NCBI GenBank assembly: GCA_029227175.1
Contig: JAQXZK010000072.1
Coordinates: forward strand, 1 to 54,674
Length of the DNA stretch: 54,674 nucleotides
Reading direction: 5' to 3'
Source of the DNA: Bacteroidales bacterium
GTDB taxonomy: Bacteria; Bacteroidota; Bacteroidia; Bacteroidales; Bacteroidaceae
Shown here piece by piece: positions 36,230-45,357 of the stretch (position 1 is the first letter of the stretch; every line of letters starts with the position of its first letter). The translations under genes were made by a program, and so were the position numbers. Below the pieces are notes generated by a model that was not told the origin of the DNA, ran no database searches, and worked only from the letters and a program-made list of their open reading frames with translations.

Positions 36230-37249
36230 TTAGTTTACTGTGTAGTTCTTGATGCGGGCAATCAGTTCGTCCTGTGGACGACGCTTCTCCAGGTCTTCCG
36301 GGTCTGCCTGCTGGTTGCGGAAGATCTTTTTCAGTTGTTCGTTCTCGTCCTCGAACCGAGCAATCTCTTCTTCGGTGAACGAGTCGCGGAGTTTCTCTGC
36401 GGGTGTGACAAGTTCGTAGCCGAGTTTTTGTAGCGTATCTCCGGCCACTGACTCAAAGATTGCAATCTGTTCGGGTGTCATTTCCCTCAGAAATTTCTTC
36501 GTATTGTCTTTCATGATGGGTCGACTCACATTCTGCCACATCTTGCCGGCTGTGGCGGTGTGGGCCGACTCACTGCTCTTGTAGTAGTTCAGGCATTGGT
36601 CAGAGTACGGAACGCCCAACTTGTCGCAGATAGTCCGGAGGGTTGCTTCCGGATTGGCAATGAGTGTTTCGTAGGCGACGCTTATGAAGCGGTCGGCCGG
36701 AATGTGCGCTTTGAGTCGGAGTGCCTCTTCTTGGTCTTTCTTCCAGTTTTTGGCAATGTTGTAGACATGTTTCTCGCCTACAATCGCCTTGCTGAATGAC
36801 AGCGCCACGTCGCGGCCATCTCGGTGCAGGTACAGGTAGAACGGATGAACGCCTGTATTTTCTATCCCGTCGATAAAAAAGGCGTTCTTCATGCTCTTGT
36901 TCAGCCAGAAGTCTGCATGCCGTTGGCGGGCGCCTTCCTCGTAGATGACTCGGAAGAGTTCGAAGAGTGTGTGTGTCCGGCATTGGCTGATGATTTGTGC
37001 CGTGTCCAGATTCACACCTTCCCAGGGTACGGGATTGATGCGCACCAATTCACATACATCTGCTGCCAGCCGTTGGAAGTTCTGTTCGTTGGTCAGATCT
37101 CCGTATTTGGGCAGCAGCGGAATGAAGCGTTGCAGGATGTGGGGCGGGTGAGGTGCGAAAATGCAGCCGACACCGTCCAGCATGACACGCAGGAGGTTCG
37201 ATCCTGAACGCTGTGTGCCAATCATCTGTATGCCTTTGATATTGCTCAT
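36230..37249 (-). CDS. PAPS-type sulfotransferase
   Basis: The 339-residue cytosolic protein (no signal peptide) has the 5'-phosphosulfate-binding loop IGTQRSGSNLLRVML at residues 10-24 and the 3'-phosphate-binding stretch HRDGRDVALSFSKAIVG at 142-158 with Arg143 and Ser151/Ser153. These are the two marks of sulfotransferases that use PAPS as donor. The acceptor cannot be read from sequence. The C-terminal 60 residues are charged and helical. It stands 15 bp after chrA and in the same operon as cysQ, which would recycle its by-product. Known gut Bacteroidetes sulfotransferases act on sterols or lipids, and others on glycans; both are possible. Confidence 0.85.
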   Translation of the reverse strand: MSNIKGIQMIGTQRSGSNLLRVMLDGVGCIFAPHPPHILQRFIPLLPKYGDLTNEQNFQRLAADVCELVRINPVPWEGVNLDTAQIISQCRTHTLFELFRVIYEEGARQRHADFWLNKSMKNAFFIDGIENTGVHPFYLYLHRDGRDVALSFSKAIVGEKHVYNIAKNWKKDQEEALRLKAHIPADRFISVAYETLIANPEATLRTICDKLGVPYSDQCLNYYKSSESAHTATAGKMWQNVSRPIMKDNTKKFLREMTPEQIAIFESVAGDTLQKLGYELVTPAEKLRDSFTEEEIARFEDENEQLKKIFRNQQADPEDLEKRRPQDELIARIKNYTVN

Positions 37250-37264
37250 GGGGGTGTTGTTGTT

Positions 37265-38470
37265 TTAGAATAGAAGTAGTCCTGCTATGCCGGATGCCAG
37301 AATAAGTAGTGCAGGACTGATGTTATATTTGAACATAAGTGAGAGTGAGAGCGCCAGGATGCCGGCCGAAATCCATGATGGTTCCATGGTCTTTCCTATC
37401 ATGAGGACGGATGCTACAATCATTCCGATGACTGCTGCATGGATGCCTTTGAGTATGGCCTTGATGGCTGTTGACTTCTTAAGGGCCGGCACAAATTGTG
37501 ACAGGGAGACAGTCAGAACGGCCGGTGGGGTGAACATGGCTATCGTGGCACAGATGGCACCCGTGATTCCCGTAAGTTTGTATCCGATGAAGGTGGCTGA
37601 GATGAAAATCGGTCCCGGGGTAATCTGTCCGATGGCAATGCCGTCGGCAAAGGTGTTGCTGTTCATCCATTGCAGGTTCTCGACAAACAGTTCGTGAAGT
37701 GCCGGGATGACAACGTACCCGCCTCCTAACAGCGTCAGGCTGGCTCCTGTAAAGACGGAGCATACATTCAGGTTGTTCACTTCCGGATGCCCCTTCATGA
37801 TAGCGTGGAGAATGGCTGCTATCATAATAAGGAATACCAGTATGATAGCGGTTATGACCAGTTTCAACTTGAAGTTTGCCGATTCGGTGTCGGACGAATC
37901 GACCGTCGTTTGGGTTTTGCCCTTGAACAGGAAGAATCCTGCACAGCCGCTTGCCAAGATTAGGGCAGCGGTGGTTGCATACCCGCCGACGAGTATGAGC
38001 ATGAGTGCTGAAATACCGCAGATAATCCAGGAGGGGATGTTGTCTAAGTTCTTCTTGCCCATCTTCCAGGCTGTGTGGGCAATCAGTGCAGTAACCAGTG
38101 GAATGATGCCATAGAAAAGGTTTTTCACAGCCGGGATGTTGCCGTAGGTGCAGTATGTCCATGAAAGCAGGACGACAAGCAGGAAGGAGGGGAGGATAAT
38201 CCCCGTGAAGGCTGCCATGGCTCCGGCGATGCCTCTCATTCTGTAGCCGAGGTAGGCAATCACGTTCACAGCCTGTGCGCCGGGCAGTACAGATGTCAGG
38301 GAGACACCGTCGAGTACGTCTTCTTCTTTCAGTTTCTTGTCTATCTCGACCACTTGCTTCTGGACCATGGCAATCAGTGCCATGTATCCGCCAAAGGAAA
38401 CCGTCCCTAACTTGAGGAAGGTTAGGAAGATGTAAAGAAGCGATGCTGGTTGGGTCTGTTCCTTCGACAT
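37265..38470 (-). CDS. ChrA-family (chromate-type) anion transporter, two CHR domains
   Basis: The 401-residue membrane protein starts at ATG 38470 (MSKEQTQPASL); its A overlaps the TGA of the upstream gene (TGATG), so translation is coupled. It has about ten hydrophobic helices and two homologous CHR domains, each with an FGG/GGGY pattern: FLKLGTVSFGGYMALIAM and TLLGGGYVVIPALHELF, with GQITPGPIFISATFIGY. Long ChrA proteins export chromate, a sulfate analogue. In this operon, between two sulfotransferase genes, moving sulfate or a sulfated or other oxyanion is a reasonable alternative. That is inference from context. Confidence 0.88.
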   Translation of the reverse strand: MSKEQTQPASLLYIFLTFLKLGTVSFGGYMALIAMVQKQVVEIDKKLKEEDVLDGVSLTSVLPGAQAVNVIAYLGYRMRGIAGAMAAFTGIILPSFLLVVLLSWTYCTYGNIPAVKNLFYGIIPLVTALIAHTAWKMGKKNLDNIPSWIICGISALMLILVGGYATTAALILASGCAGFFLFKGKTQTTVDSSDTESANFKLKLVITAIILVFLIMIAAILHAIMKGHPEVNNLNVCSVFTGASLTLLGGGYVVIPALHELFVENLQWMNSNTFADGIAIGQITPGPIFISATFIGYKLTGITGAICATIAMFTPPAVLTVSLSQFVPALKKSTAIKAILKGIHAAVIGMIVASVLMIGKTMEPSWISAGILALSLSLMFKYNISPALLILASGIAGLLLF

Positions 38471-39972
38471 CAGTTTTGTGCTTTGAAGTATTTGCTGAAA
38501 CTGTCTATCGGCACATAAGTGGCGCGATAGGGTGCCCAGTACATGACGGCTTGCCAGAGGATGTTTCCTTGCAGGTCGGTTATCAGCACAGAGCCGGTCT
38601 TCGAACTGCATTGCAGGAGGTTCCCGTTGGGGAGCAGATAGGCGCTACCCATTCTGGCTGTGTAGTTGGCTGCCGGGAGCATGGCCTTGATGGTGGTTTG
38701 GGCGGTTTTGTTCTCTTCGTCCAGGCGGAAGGCCTTGGCGCCTGAAATCTCGTTCCACAGACCGTTGTCAAACAGCATCAGGTCGCCGTTCTCCATGATG
38801 TATGGGGTGTGCTGGAAGGAGAAGTAATCTTCTTCGTTCATCTGGAAGTCGCCGTTGCGTCCCATGCGCCATTCTATCTCGCCCGTCTGCCGGTTTACCT
38901 TCCATATCTGGTCTTCGATAGGTGCTGAGAGCAGGAAGTTCCCTTTCTGGTCCATGCACATACCGTTGATGTGGAAGCGGTCGTATTTGTATTCGCTGAG
39001 CATGGTGTCCTTCTCGATGTCCCAGTGCTCCCATGCCGACCATTTGCTGAGGACGTTCCCCAATGAGTCTATTTCAAGGATGCCGTCTCCGCTGATGGTG
39101 TCGGTCACTGTCTTTCCGTCTTCTTTGAAGGTCGCTACGGTCTTGGGACGGTAGAGGGTGAAGATGTGACCATCCTTATCCATGTGTGCGTCGTGGTGGA
39201 TAACCTGTAGTTCCTTATCTTCCATGACCTTGTTGAGGTCCAGTCTCCAGAGCAGGTTGCCTTGCAGGTCTATCTCGGCCAGTCCCGTTCCTCCTGCAAA
39301 TCCTATTGCTCCCCGTCTCAGGGGTTTCTTGTGCTCCTCGGCATGTGCCTCTTCAGCGGTGAGCGGTCTGTCGTCTACCTCGTCCTTGATTTGGGGGCGG
39401 AGCAGTGCCAGGATTGTGCCTCTGGGCGTCAGCGTGGCATGGCGGATGCCGATGTCGTTCAGCTGGAAGCGCCAGCGTATGTTTCCTTCCGCGTCAATCA
39501 TGGTGATGTTGCCCGGTAATCGTCCGTTGCAGGTCATGATTAGTCCGTCTCCCAATGCTGTTGTGTCGTGCGGGTGACTCTCGTTGAACCAATGGTTCTG
39601 CATGTAGTTCGGGTATTTTTCGGTTCTGAAGGAGAGCGCCGGGGTCTTGTGGGCGAAGGTCTCGTCCAACACGACCTGATAGGTGTACTCGCAGTCTGCC
39701 TTGAGCAGCATCAGGCTTATCTGGTGCAGGGTGTCTGCCGGTGAGGTTGTCGTTCGGAATTTCTTGCCGGTGGCTACTTCCGTATAGTCCACATATACCG
39801 GTGCGGGCTTTGCCAAGTGTACCTCTACCATTCCGTAGACAGGAATTTCTTTCGGGAAGTAAAGTTTCAGTTCTTTGATGGTGTTACTGCTGCGCTGAAA
39901 GCCGATGTAGGCAACCATGCCGCCTAATGCTATGATGATAGAACCTAAAATAATCAGTGTCTTCTTGCTCAT
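38470..39972 (-). CDS. PAPS-independent aryl-sulfate sulfotransferase (ASST family)
   Basis: The 500-residue protein starts at ATG 39972 (MSKKTLIILGSIIIALGG), giving one N-terminal membrane anchor or uncleaved signal. The rest is a beta-propeller repeat pattern (DAEGNIRWRF, DLQGNLLWRL, DSLGNVLSKW, DLQGNILWQA). Residues known to be catalytic in E. coli ASST have counterparts: HHDAH (His259/260), FHINGM (His334 and Asn336), EWRMG (Arg369) and SFQHTP (His388). ASST enzymes move a sulfo group from an aryl sulfate to an acceptor phenol in the periplasm without PAPS. It is the first gene of the six-gene operon and has a good promoter just upstream. Confidence 0.88.
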   Translation of the reverse strand: MSKKTLIILGSIIIALGGMVAYIGFQRSSNTIKELKLYFPKEIPVYGMVEVHLAKPAPVYVDYTEVATGKKFRTTTSPADTLHQISLMLLKADCEYTYQVVLDETFAHKTPALSFRTEKYPNYMQNHWFNESHPHDTTALGDGLIMTCNGRLPGNITMIDAEGNIRWRFQLNDIGIRHATLTPRGTILALLRPQIKDEVDDRPLTAEEAHAEEHKKPLRRGAIGFAGGTGLAEIDLQGNLLWRLDLNKVMEDKELQVIHHDAHMDKDGHIFTLYRPKTVATFKEDGKTVTDTISGDGILEIDSLGNVLSKWSAWEHWDIEKDTMLSEYKYDRFHINGMCMDQKGNFLLSAPIEDQIWKVNRQTGEIEWRMGRNGDFQMNEEDYFSFQHTPYIMENGDLMLFDNGLWNEISGAKAFRLDEENKTAQTTIKAMLPAANYTARMGSAYLLPNGNLLQCSSKTGSVLITDLQGNILWQAVMYWAPYRATYVPIDSFSKYFKAQN

Positions 39973-39997
39973 TTTACGTAAAATATATAAGATCATG

Positions 39998-40027
39998 CAA
40001 AGGTACATATTTCTTGGTGGTGAACCA
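39998..40027 (-). promoter_or_regulatory. Promoter of the sulfation/heparinase operon
   Basis: On the - strand TACCTTTG (40005 to 39998) matches TAnnTTTG and is preceded by TGG (40027 to 40025) at a 19-bp spacing, a near -33 match. The box ends 25 bp before the ASST start, leaving a short leader. Confidence 0.7.
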
Positions 40028-40091
40028 TGCGGAAGAGGCTTAAACTGTTTTTTGATTTTTGTTAAATAATTCCAAATGCACCGAATAGAGA

Positions 40092-40125
40092 TAAAAGAAC
40101 AGGCCACCCGGTGAGGGGTGGCCTG
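40092..40125 (-). terminator. Rho-independent terminator after susD
   Basis: A 10-bp GC-rich stem (40100-40109 with 40116-40125, arm CAGGCCACCC) with a 6-nt loop is followed on the - strand by TTCTTTTAT. It lies 32 bp beyond the susD stop and separates the SusCD transcript from the ASST operon. Confidence 0.85.
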
Positions 40126-40157
40126 CTTCAATGTATAATGATTTGAGGTTTAAATCA

Positions 40158-41705
40158 TTATTTCGGCATACGTGACTTGTTTGCTTCTTCCATGAACTTG
40201 TTCTTCTGAGCTTCCCTCAAAGGATATGGGAACAAGTGGAGGTCAGACAAGTTAGCAGGAACTGTCCAGTTGTTGGCAGCGAAGAGTTCGCGTACCTGCT
40301 TGTCATAACCACCGAGACGGAGAGCGTCAGGTCTGTTCATGTTCTCTTCTACAAACTCCCAACCACGTTCTTTCAGGATAGCTTCGTTCATAGCTTCTAC
40401 AGAAGCAGGAACCGGGTATCCTGCTGAGCCATAGGTGATGTCAGCACCGTTGTAGCCTGAACGGCCACGGATTTTGTTGATGTATGGGAGAGCTGCGGCT
40501 ACACCTGCGGTGTTGTTCTTGATTTCTGCCATGCAGAGGTAAGCATCTGAGAGACGGAAAACAGAAACGGTACGACCATCGTAGTAAGCGTCAGAAACCA
40601 TCTTGTAGGTGTACTTCATCGGAGTTACGTTGTCCATGAACTTCACGTTACCTGAAACGATTTCAGGGTCATTGTCTGGACGTAAACCGCGAACAGAGTA
40701 AATCATGTTCTTGTCACCGTTAGCCTGTATTGATTCATAGTCGTAGTGGAAGAAGTACTTACGTGCGTCATTGTCGTCATAACTCTTCCAGAAACCGATT
40801 GATGTGCCATAGTATGCCCAACGTCCGGTTACTTCCGGGTGGTTCTGAGGACCATAGTGATTAGTAATTTCGGCACCGTTTGAACCTATCTCGTGGAGGA
40901 GAGCGAAGATCAACTCCTTGCTCTGCTTGTTGAACTCAGACCATACCTCGCGGAAGTCATCTTCCAAAGCGTATGGACCGCTGAGGACAGCCTGGATGTA
41001 AGGCTCAGCTGTTGAGTATTCGTGACGGCGCATGTAAATCTTACCGAGGAGCATGTTGGCTGCACCCTTGGAAGCACGTGCTACGTCAATACCTTCCCAC
41101 TGTGCAGGGAGAGTAGCGATACATTCCTTCAGGTCAGGGATGAGCAGCTCGTCTTCGATTGTCTTTACTTCTGTCAATGGGTAGTCGTATGACTCGTCGA
41201 TGCTAAGTGGTTCTGTTACCATAGGAACAGCACCCCAGCCGTTTGTCAAGTCATGGTATGCCAATGCGCGACAGAACTTTGCCTGTGCAACACAGAGCTT
41301 CTTGTCTGCATCTGACATGTCGACTGCTTCATCAATCTTGGTAATGATCATGTTGGCATTGTTGATGACCTGATACATGTCCTGCCAGTTACTGTTGAAG
41401 TAGAGATTGCTTGCATCGTATGTCAACTGAGCCATTTGAGCAGGAGCGGGTGGTGTGGAGTAGCACATACCTGTACTGTAGTCAGTGATAGTAACGAGGT
41501 AGCCTGCATAGTAGCGCCAAGAGTCACCCGGATATGGGTTCAGGTCTGAATACAAACTTACTACTGCTGCCTGCATACCTGCAGCGGTGCTGTAGGCATT
41601 ACCCGTAGTCAAACTGCTGTAGATTTTCGGGGTTAGGTCGCAACAAGAAGTCATTCCGAGACCACCGGCAACAGCGATGCCTAAAATATAATTCTTAAGT
41701 TTCAT
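40158..41705 (-). CDS. SusD/RagB-type glycan-binding lipoprotein
   Basis: SusD-like proteins are surface lipoproteins that form the lid of a SusC transporter and bind the glycan. The 515-residue protein has a lipoprotein signal with the Cys pair at 21-22 (GMTSCCDLTP). TPR-rich helices follow (CRALAYHDLTNGWGAVPMVTEPL, MLLGKIYMRRHEYS), and the C-terminal half has the family segments LSDAYLCMAEIKN, INKIRGRSGY, ILKERGWEFVEE, NRPDALRLG and HLFPYPLREAQKN. It follows susC by 19 bp. The bound glycan is unknown. Confidence 0.95.
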   Translation of the reverse strand: MKLKNYILGIAVAGGLGMTSCCDLTPKIYSSLTTGNAYSTAAGMQAAVVSLYSDLNPYPGDSWRYYAGYLVTITDYSTGMCYSTPPAPAQMAQLTYDASNLYFNSNWQDMYQVINNANMIITKIDEAVDMSDADKKLCVAQAKFCRALAYHDLTNGWGAVPMVTEPLSIDESYDYPLTEVKTIEDELLIPDLKECIATLPAQWEGIDVARASKGAANMLLGKIYMRRHEYSTAEPYIQAVLSGPYALEDDFREVWSEFNKQSKELIFALLHEIGSNGAEITNHYGPQNHPEVTGRWAYYGTSIGFWKSYDDNDARKYFFHYDYESIQANGDKNMIYSVRGLRPDNDPEIVSGNVKFMDNVTPMKYTYKMVSDAYYDGRTVSVFRLSDAYLCMAEIKNNTAGVAAALPYINKIRGRSGYNGADITYGSAGYPVPASVEAMNEAILKERGWEFVEENMNRPDALRLGGYDKQVRELFAANNWTVPANLSDLHLFPYPLREAQKNKFMEEANKSRMPK

Positions 41706-41724
41706 TGTCTGTGCTATCTTTAAA

Positions 41725-44700
41725 TTAGAATGTGATGTTCAAACCGAATGTGTAGGTACGCATAGCCGGGTATGAGTTGAAGTCCAAACCTGCACCGGCG
41801 TTAGCGGTCTGCTTAGAGCTTGAGTTGTTGTATTCGTAACCCTTGGTGTCGACTTCAGGATCCCAGCCGGAGTAACCGGTGATGGTGAAGAGGTTCTCCA
41901 GAGAAACGTATAGGCGGCATGAACTTACAACTTTCTTGAATGGAATGGTGTAACCCAGTGTCAAGTTCTTCAGGCGTACGAATGAAGCGTCTTCTACGAA
42001 GTGGTCGTTCAGGTAGCTACCCTTCTTTGCGTAGTAGAAACCGTTACGTGGAAGGTCTGTGTTGGTGTTGCTTGGAGTCCAACGGTTGAGCGCATCGGTT
42101 GTGCGGTTCCACTCGAGGTTCATGCGTGTCATGTTCAACAAGTCGTTGCCGACAGAACCCTGGAAGAATACGTTCAAGTCGAAGTTCTTCCATGTGAAGG
42201 TATTTGTCAAACCGAAGATGAAGTCAGGAGAAGCGTGACCGATGATAGTGCGGTCGTCTGATGTGATTTCTTTGTCACCGCTTACGTCGTAGAACAAAGG
42301 ATCACCCGGCTTCGCATTGGTCAGCTGACCTGTCTGTGAAGCATACTGGTAAGAAGGATCGCTGGTGTCTGTTGTGCTCTGGAGAACGCCCCAATATTTG
42401 AAACCAAAGAGAGAGCCGAGGGCTTCACCTTCGCGTACGATAGCGTACTGCTGTTCAGATACGGTACCCATTGGCTTGGAAGAGGTGATGAAGATGTCAC
42501 CGTTGCGGCCGAGGTTCAATACCTTGTTCTTGTTGAATGAGATATTGAATTTGGTATCCCATGTGAAGTTCTTTCTCTGGAAGTTGTGAGAAGTGATGTC
42601 GAGTTCAACACCGGCGTTGCTGATAGAACCGATGTTCTGTTGTGCACTTGTGTAACCGGTGTAGAGAGGTGTAGAAACGTTCAACAGCAAGTCGCTGGTC
42701 TTCTTGTAGTAAGCATCTACAGTCACAGCCAGGCGGTTGTTGAGGAAGCCCATGTCGATACCGAAGTTGTACTGGGTTGTGCTTTCCCACTTCAGCTTAG
42801 AGTTCTCGGCAGCACCTGTGTGGATGTGTGTACCGCTCTGTGTGGTAGAACCGTCGAGGGTGAAGTGTGTAGCGCTGATCAATGCGTAAGAAGCATAGTC
42901 GGCGATACGCTCGTTACCGGTCACACCGACACCGGCGCGTACCTTCAAGTTAGAGAATACGTTGAGGTTCTTGATGAAATCTTCTTCGCTTGCACGCCAT
43001 GCGATAGAACCTGATGGGAAGGTACCCCAGTGGTTGTTGACACCGAAGCGTGAAGAACCGTCGCGACGTACGGTAGCTGTAACGAGATATTTGTCGTTGA
43101 ATGTGTAGTTAACACGGCCGAAGAAAGAAACGAGGATGTTCTCGGTCTTGTTAGAAGCGATTGATTCCTTCTGTGCAGCACCTGCGAGGTTGTTCCACTC
43201 GTAGAGGTCGGTTGCGAAGTTCTTGGCTGTAATCTTGCGGTATTCGCCGGTGAATTTTTCGTAGGTGTAACCCAACATCACGTTCAAGTCATGCTTTTCC
43301 TTGATGGTGGTGGTGTAGTTCAGGATACCTTCGAACAACTGGCGGGTAGAAGAGTAGTCGTATGTACTTGCAACACCCTTGTCGATACCACCCTGATAGG
43401 TAGAAGCCGGGAGGTAAGAACCCTGGAATTCGTGCAGTGTCTCGATACCTGCAGTAGCCTTAGCGGTGAAGCCCTTGAACGGAGTGATTTCTACGTAAGC
43501 AGTACCGTCCAACTTGTCGATGGTCTTCTCGTTCTTACGTTCCAAGAGGTTACAGAGTGGGTTGTCACCACGTCCGTTGTCCGGTCTGCCGTATGTGCCG
43601 TCCGGATTGTAAGGAGCGATAGCCGGGTCGAATGAGAGGATAGAGAGCAATACGTTTGAGTTGAGGATGTTACCGCTATAGCTCTGTGTGTTTGACATTT
43701 CACGGTGAGCATAGAGGTTAGCACCTGCCTTGATGTAGTCGTTAACGGTCTGGTCAACGTTTACACGGCCTGAGATACGGTTGAAGCTGGTGTTTTTCAG
43801 GATACCTTCCTGGTTGAAGTAACCGAGGCTGGTCATTACCTTTGTCTTGTCAGAACCGCCGCGGAAGGCGAGGTTGTGGTCGTGTACGAGGCCGAGGCGT
43901 GTACATTCCTTGATCCAGTCGGTGTCCTGTTTACGAGCCAACTGAGTCTGTGTGTATGCACCGTACTCATCGTTTTCGTGTCCGTCAAGTTCCTTGTAGA
44001 GTTCGTTGCCCAATTTCATGTACTCTTGTGCGTTCAACATCTCGAACGGCTGTGTCATCTGCTGTACGCCTACATAGCCGTTGTAAGAAATCTTGTTTTC
44101 GCCAGACTTACCGCGCTTGGTAGTGATGAGGACAACACCGTTGGCACCACGTGCACCGTAGATAGCTGTTGCAGAAGCGTCCTTGAGGATCTGCATGCTC
44201 TCGATGTCGTTCGGGTTGATGTTAAGACCTTCGGTTGAAGGGAAACCGTCCACTACGTAGAGAGGTTCGTTAGATGAAGAGATAGAGTTGCTACCACGGA
44301 CACGTACGGAGATAGAACCGCCCGGAGCCTTAGAGGTCTGCTGAACCTGTACACCGGCAGTCTTACCCTGCAATGCCTGTGCTGCGTTTGATACGGTACC
44401 ACCAAGTACCATTTCGTTAGCAGATACAGTAGAGATAGCACCTGTCAAGTCTTTTTTCTTCACATAACCGTAACCGATGGCTACGACTTCGTTCAATGCA
44501 ACGGCATCTTCAGCGAGAGTCACGTCGATGGTGCTCTTTGAAGCTGCAATTTCCTGAGTCTTGTAGCCGATGAATGAGAATACGAGGGTCTGACCTTTGC
44601 GTACTCCCTTGATAGAATAGTTACCGTCAACATCGGTTGTAGCACCGTTGCTGGTTCCCTTAACAACGACAGTTGCACCTGCCACCGGGCCGTAGGCGTC

Positions 44701-44856
44701 TTTTACCTGACCGGTAACAGTGATGGTGTTCTGCTGGGTCACTTCCAATGCGTCAGCATCGGCAGCCATGGCAGGAACACACAACGCACCCATCGCAAAA
44801 GCCATATTCATGGTGAACATAACTTTAAGCAATCTTGCTTTCTGTTCTTTTTTCAT
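41725..44856 (-). CDS. SusC/RagA-type TonB-dependent outer membrane transporter
   Basis: The 1043-residue protein is the transport partner of the SusD protein. It begins with a signal sequence (to about residue 31), then a carboxypeptidase-D-like regulatory domain (about 45-105: VTGQVKDAYGPVAGATVVVKG, GNYSIKGVRKG). A TonB plug follows with LTGAISTVS, QALQGKTAGVQV, VRVRGSNSISSSNEPLYVVDG and GARGANGVVLITTKRG, then a barrel of about 22 strands ending in TFGLNITF. No N-terminal extension for ECF anti-sigma signalling is present, so it is the ordinary type. No HTCS, ECF or SusR regulator gene is within the window. Confidence 0.97.
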   Translation of the reverse strand: MKKEQKARLLKVMFTMNMAFAMGALCVPAMAADADALEVTQQNTITVTGQVKDAYGPVAGATVVVKGTSNGATTDVDGNYSIKGVRKGQTLVFSFIGYKTQEIAASKSTIDVTLAEDAVALNEVVAIGYGYVKKKDLTGAISTVSANEMVLGGTVSNAAQALQGKTAGVQVQQTSKAPGGSISVRVRGSNSISSSNEPLYVVDGFPSTEGLNINPNDIESMQILKDASATAIYGARGANGVVLITTKRGKSGENKISYNGYVGVQQMTQPFEMLNAQEYMKLGNELYKELDGHENDEYGAYTQTQLARKQDTDWIKECTRLGLVHDHNLAFRGGSDKTKVMTSLGYFNQEGILKNTSFNRISGRVNVDQTVNDYIKAGANLYAHREMSNTQSYSGNILNSNVLLSILSFDPAIAPYNPDGTYGRPDNGRGDNPLCNLLERKNEKTIDKLDGTAYVEITPFKGFTAKATAGIETLHEFQGSYLPASTYQGGIDKGVASTYDYSSTRQLFEGILNYTTTIKEKHDLNVMLGYTYEKFTGEYRKITAKNFATDLYEWNNLAGAAQKESIASNKTENILVSFFGRVNYTFNDKYLVTATVRRDGSSRFGVNNHWGTFPSGSIAWRASEEDFIKNLNVFSNLKVRAGVGVTGNERIADYASYALISATHFTLDGSTTQSGTHIHTGAAENSKLKWESTTQYNFGIDMGFLNNRLAVTVDAYYKKTSDLLLNVSTPLYTGYTSAQQNIGSISNAGVELDITSHNFQRKNFTWDTKFNISFNKNKVLNLGRNGDIFITSSKPMGTVSEQQYAIVREGEALGSLFGFKYWGVLQSTTDTSDPSYQYASQTGQLTNAKPGDPLFYDVSGDKEITSDDRTIIGHASPDFIFGLTNTFTWKNFDLNVFFQGSVGNDLLNMTRMNLEWNRTTDALNRWTPSNTNTDLPRNGFYYAKKGSYLNDHFVEDASFVRLKNLTLGYTIPFKKVVSSCRLYVSLENLFTITGYSGWDPEVDTKGYEYNNSSSKQTANAGAGLDFNSYPAMRTYTFGLNITF

Positions 44857-45357
44857 GTTGGTTGAGTTTTACTAAAAAATATTTGAGTTTGGTTTTTTAT
44901 TCTTCGCCATATTAAATGCAGAGTATGTGCCAGTCATACCCTTGTTACAGTGACAGTTTTTGTTCGTTCCTTTTTTCGCGCTTTTAAAGAATTAGATTTT
45001 TCCACTCGGCAAAGATGAAAATTTTTAATGAAAAAATGGCATTTTGTGCCGATTTTAACATATTCAACCCACAAGAAAAAGAAAAAAAGGTGAAAGATAG
45101 GAGTTGTACTATTGTTTTTTTTGATGTATTTACTGTGGTTGTGCGCTGTTTAGTCTTGTAATCTCTGTTTGTTTTGCCGTTGTGCTGATATCGTCATGTG
45201 GATGTATCTTTCACCTTAAAAATATTTCTCTAATACCCCCAGTTTAGGAATAGTGGGTGCTTGATTTAGATTAAGCATAATCAATTCCCCAGCACCTTCA
45301 CTATTTTCCTAAACATTAAACCAATTATCTAATACCAATTTTCCATTAATATCGCAA
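44857..45357 (-). other. Long (about 490-nt) leader of the susC transcript, with structured element
   Basis: If transcription starts just after the -7 box at 45358-45365, about 490 nt lie before the susC ATG, and no credible frame fills them. Bases 45243-45313 can form one long imperfect hairpin: TTTAGGAA (45243-45250) with TTCCTAAA (45306-45313), TAGTG with CACTA, and GGTGCT (45256-45261) with AGCACC (45291-45296). A small ATCA-type stem sits at the tip. Long leaders with cis or antisense RNA control are known for Bacteroides polysaccharide loci. The assignment is inference. Confidence 0.5.
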
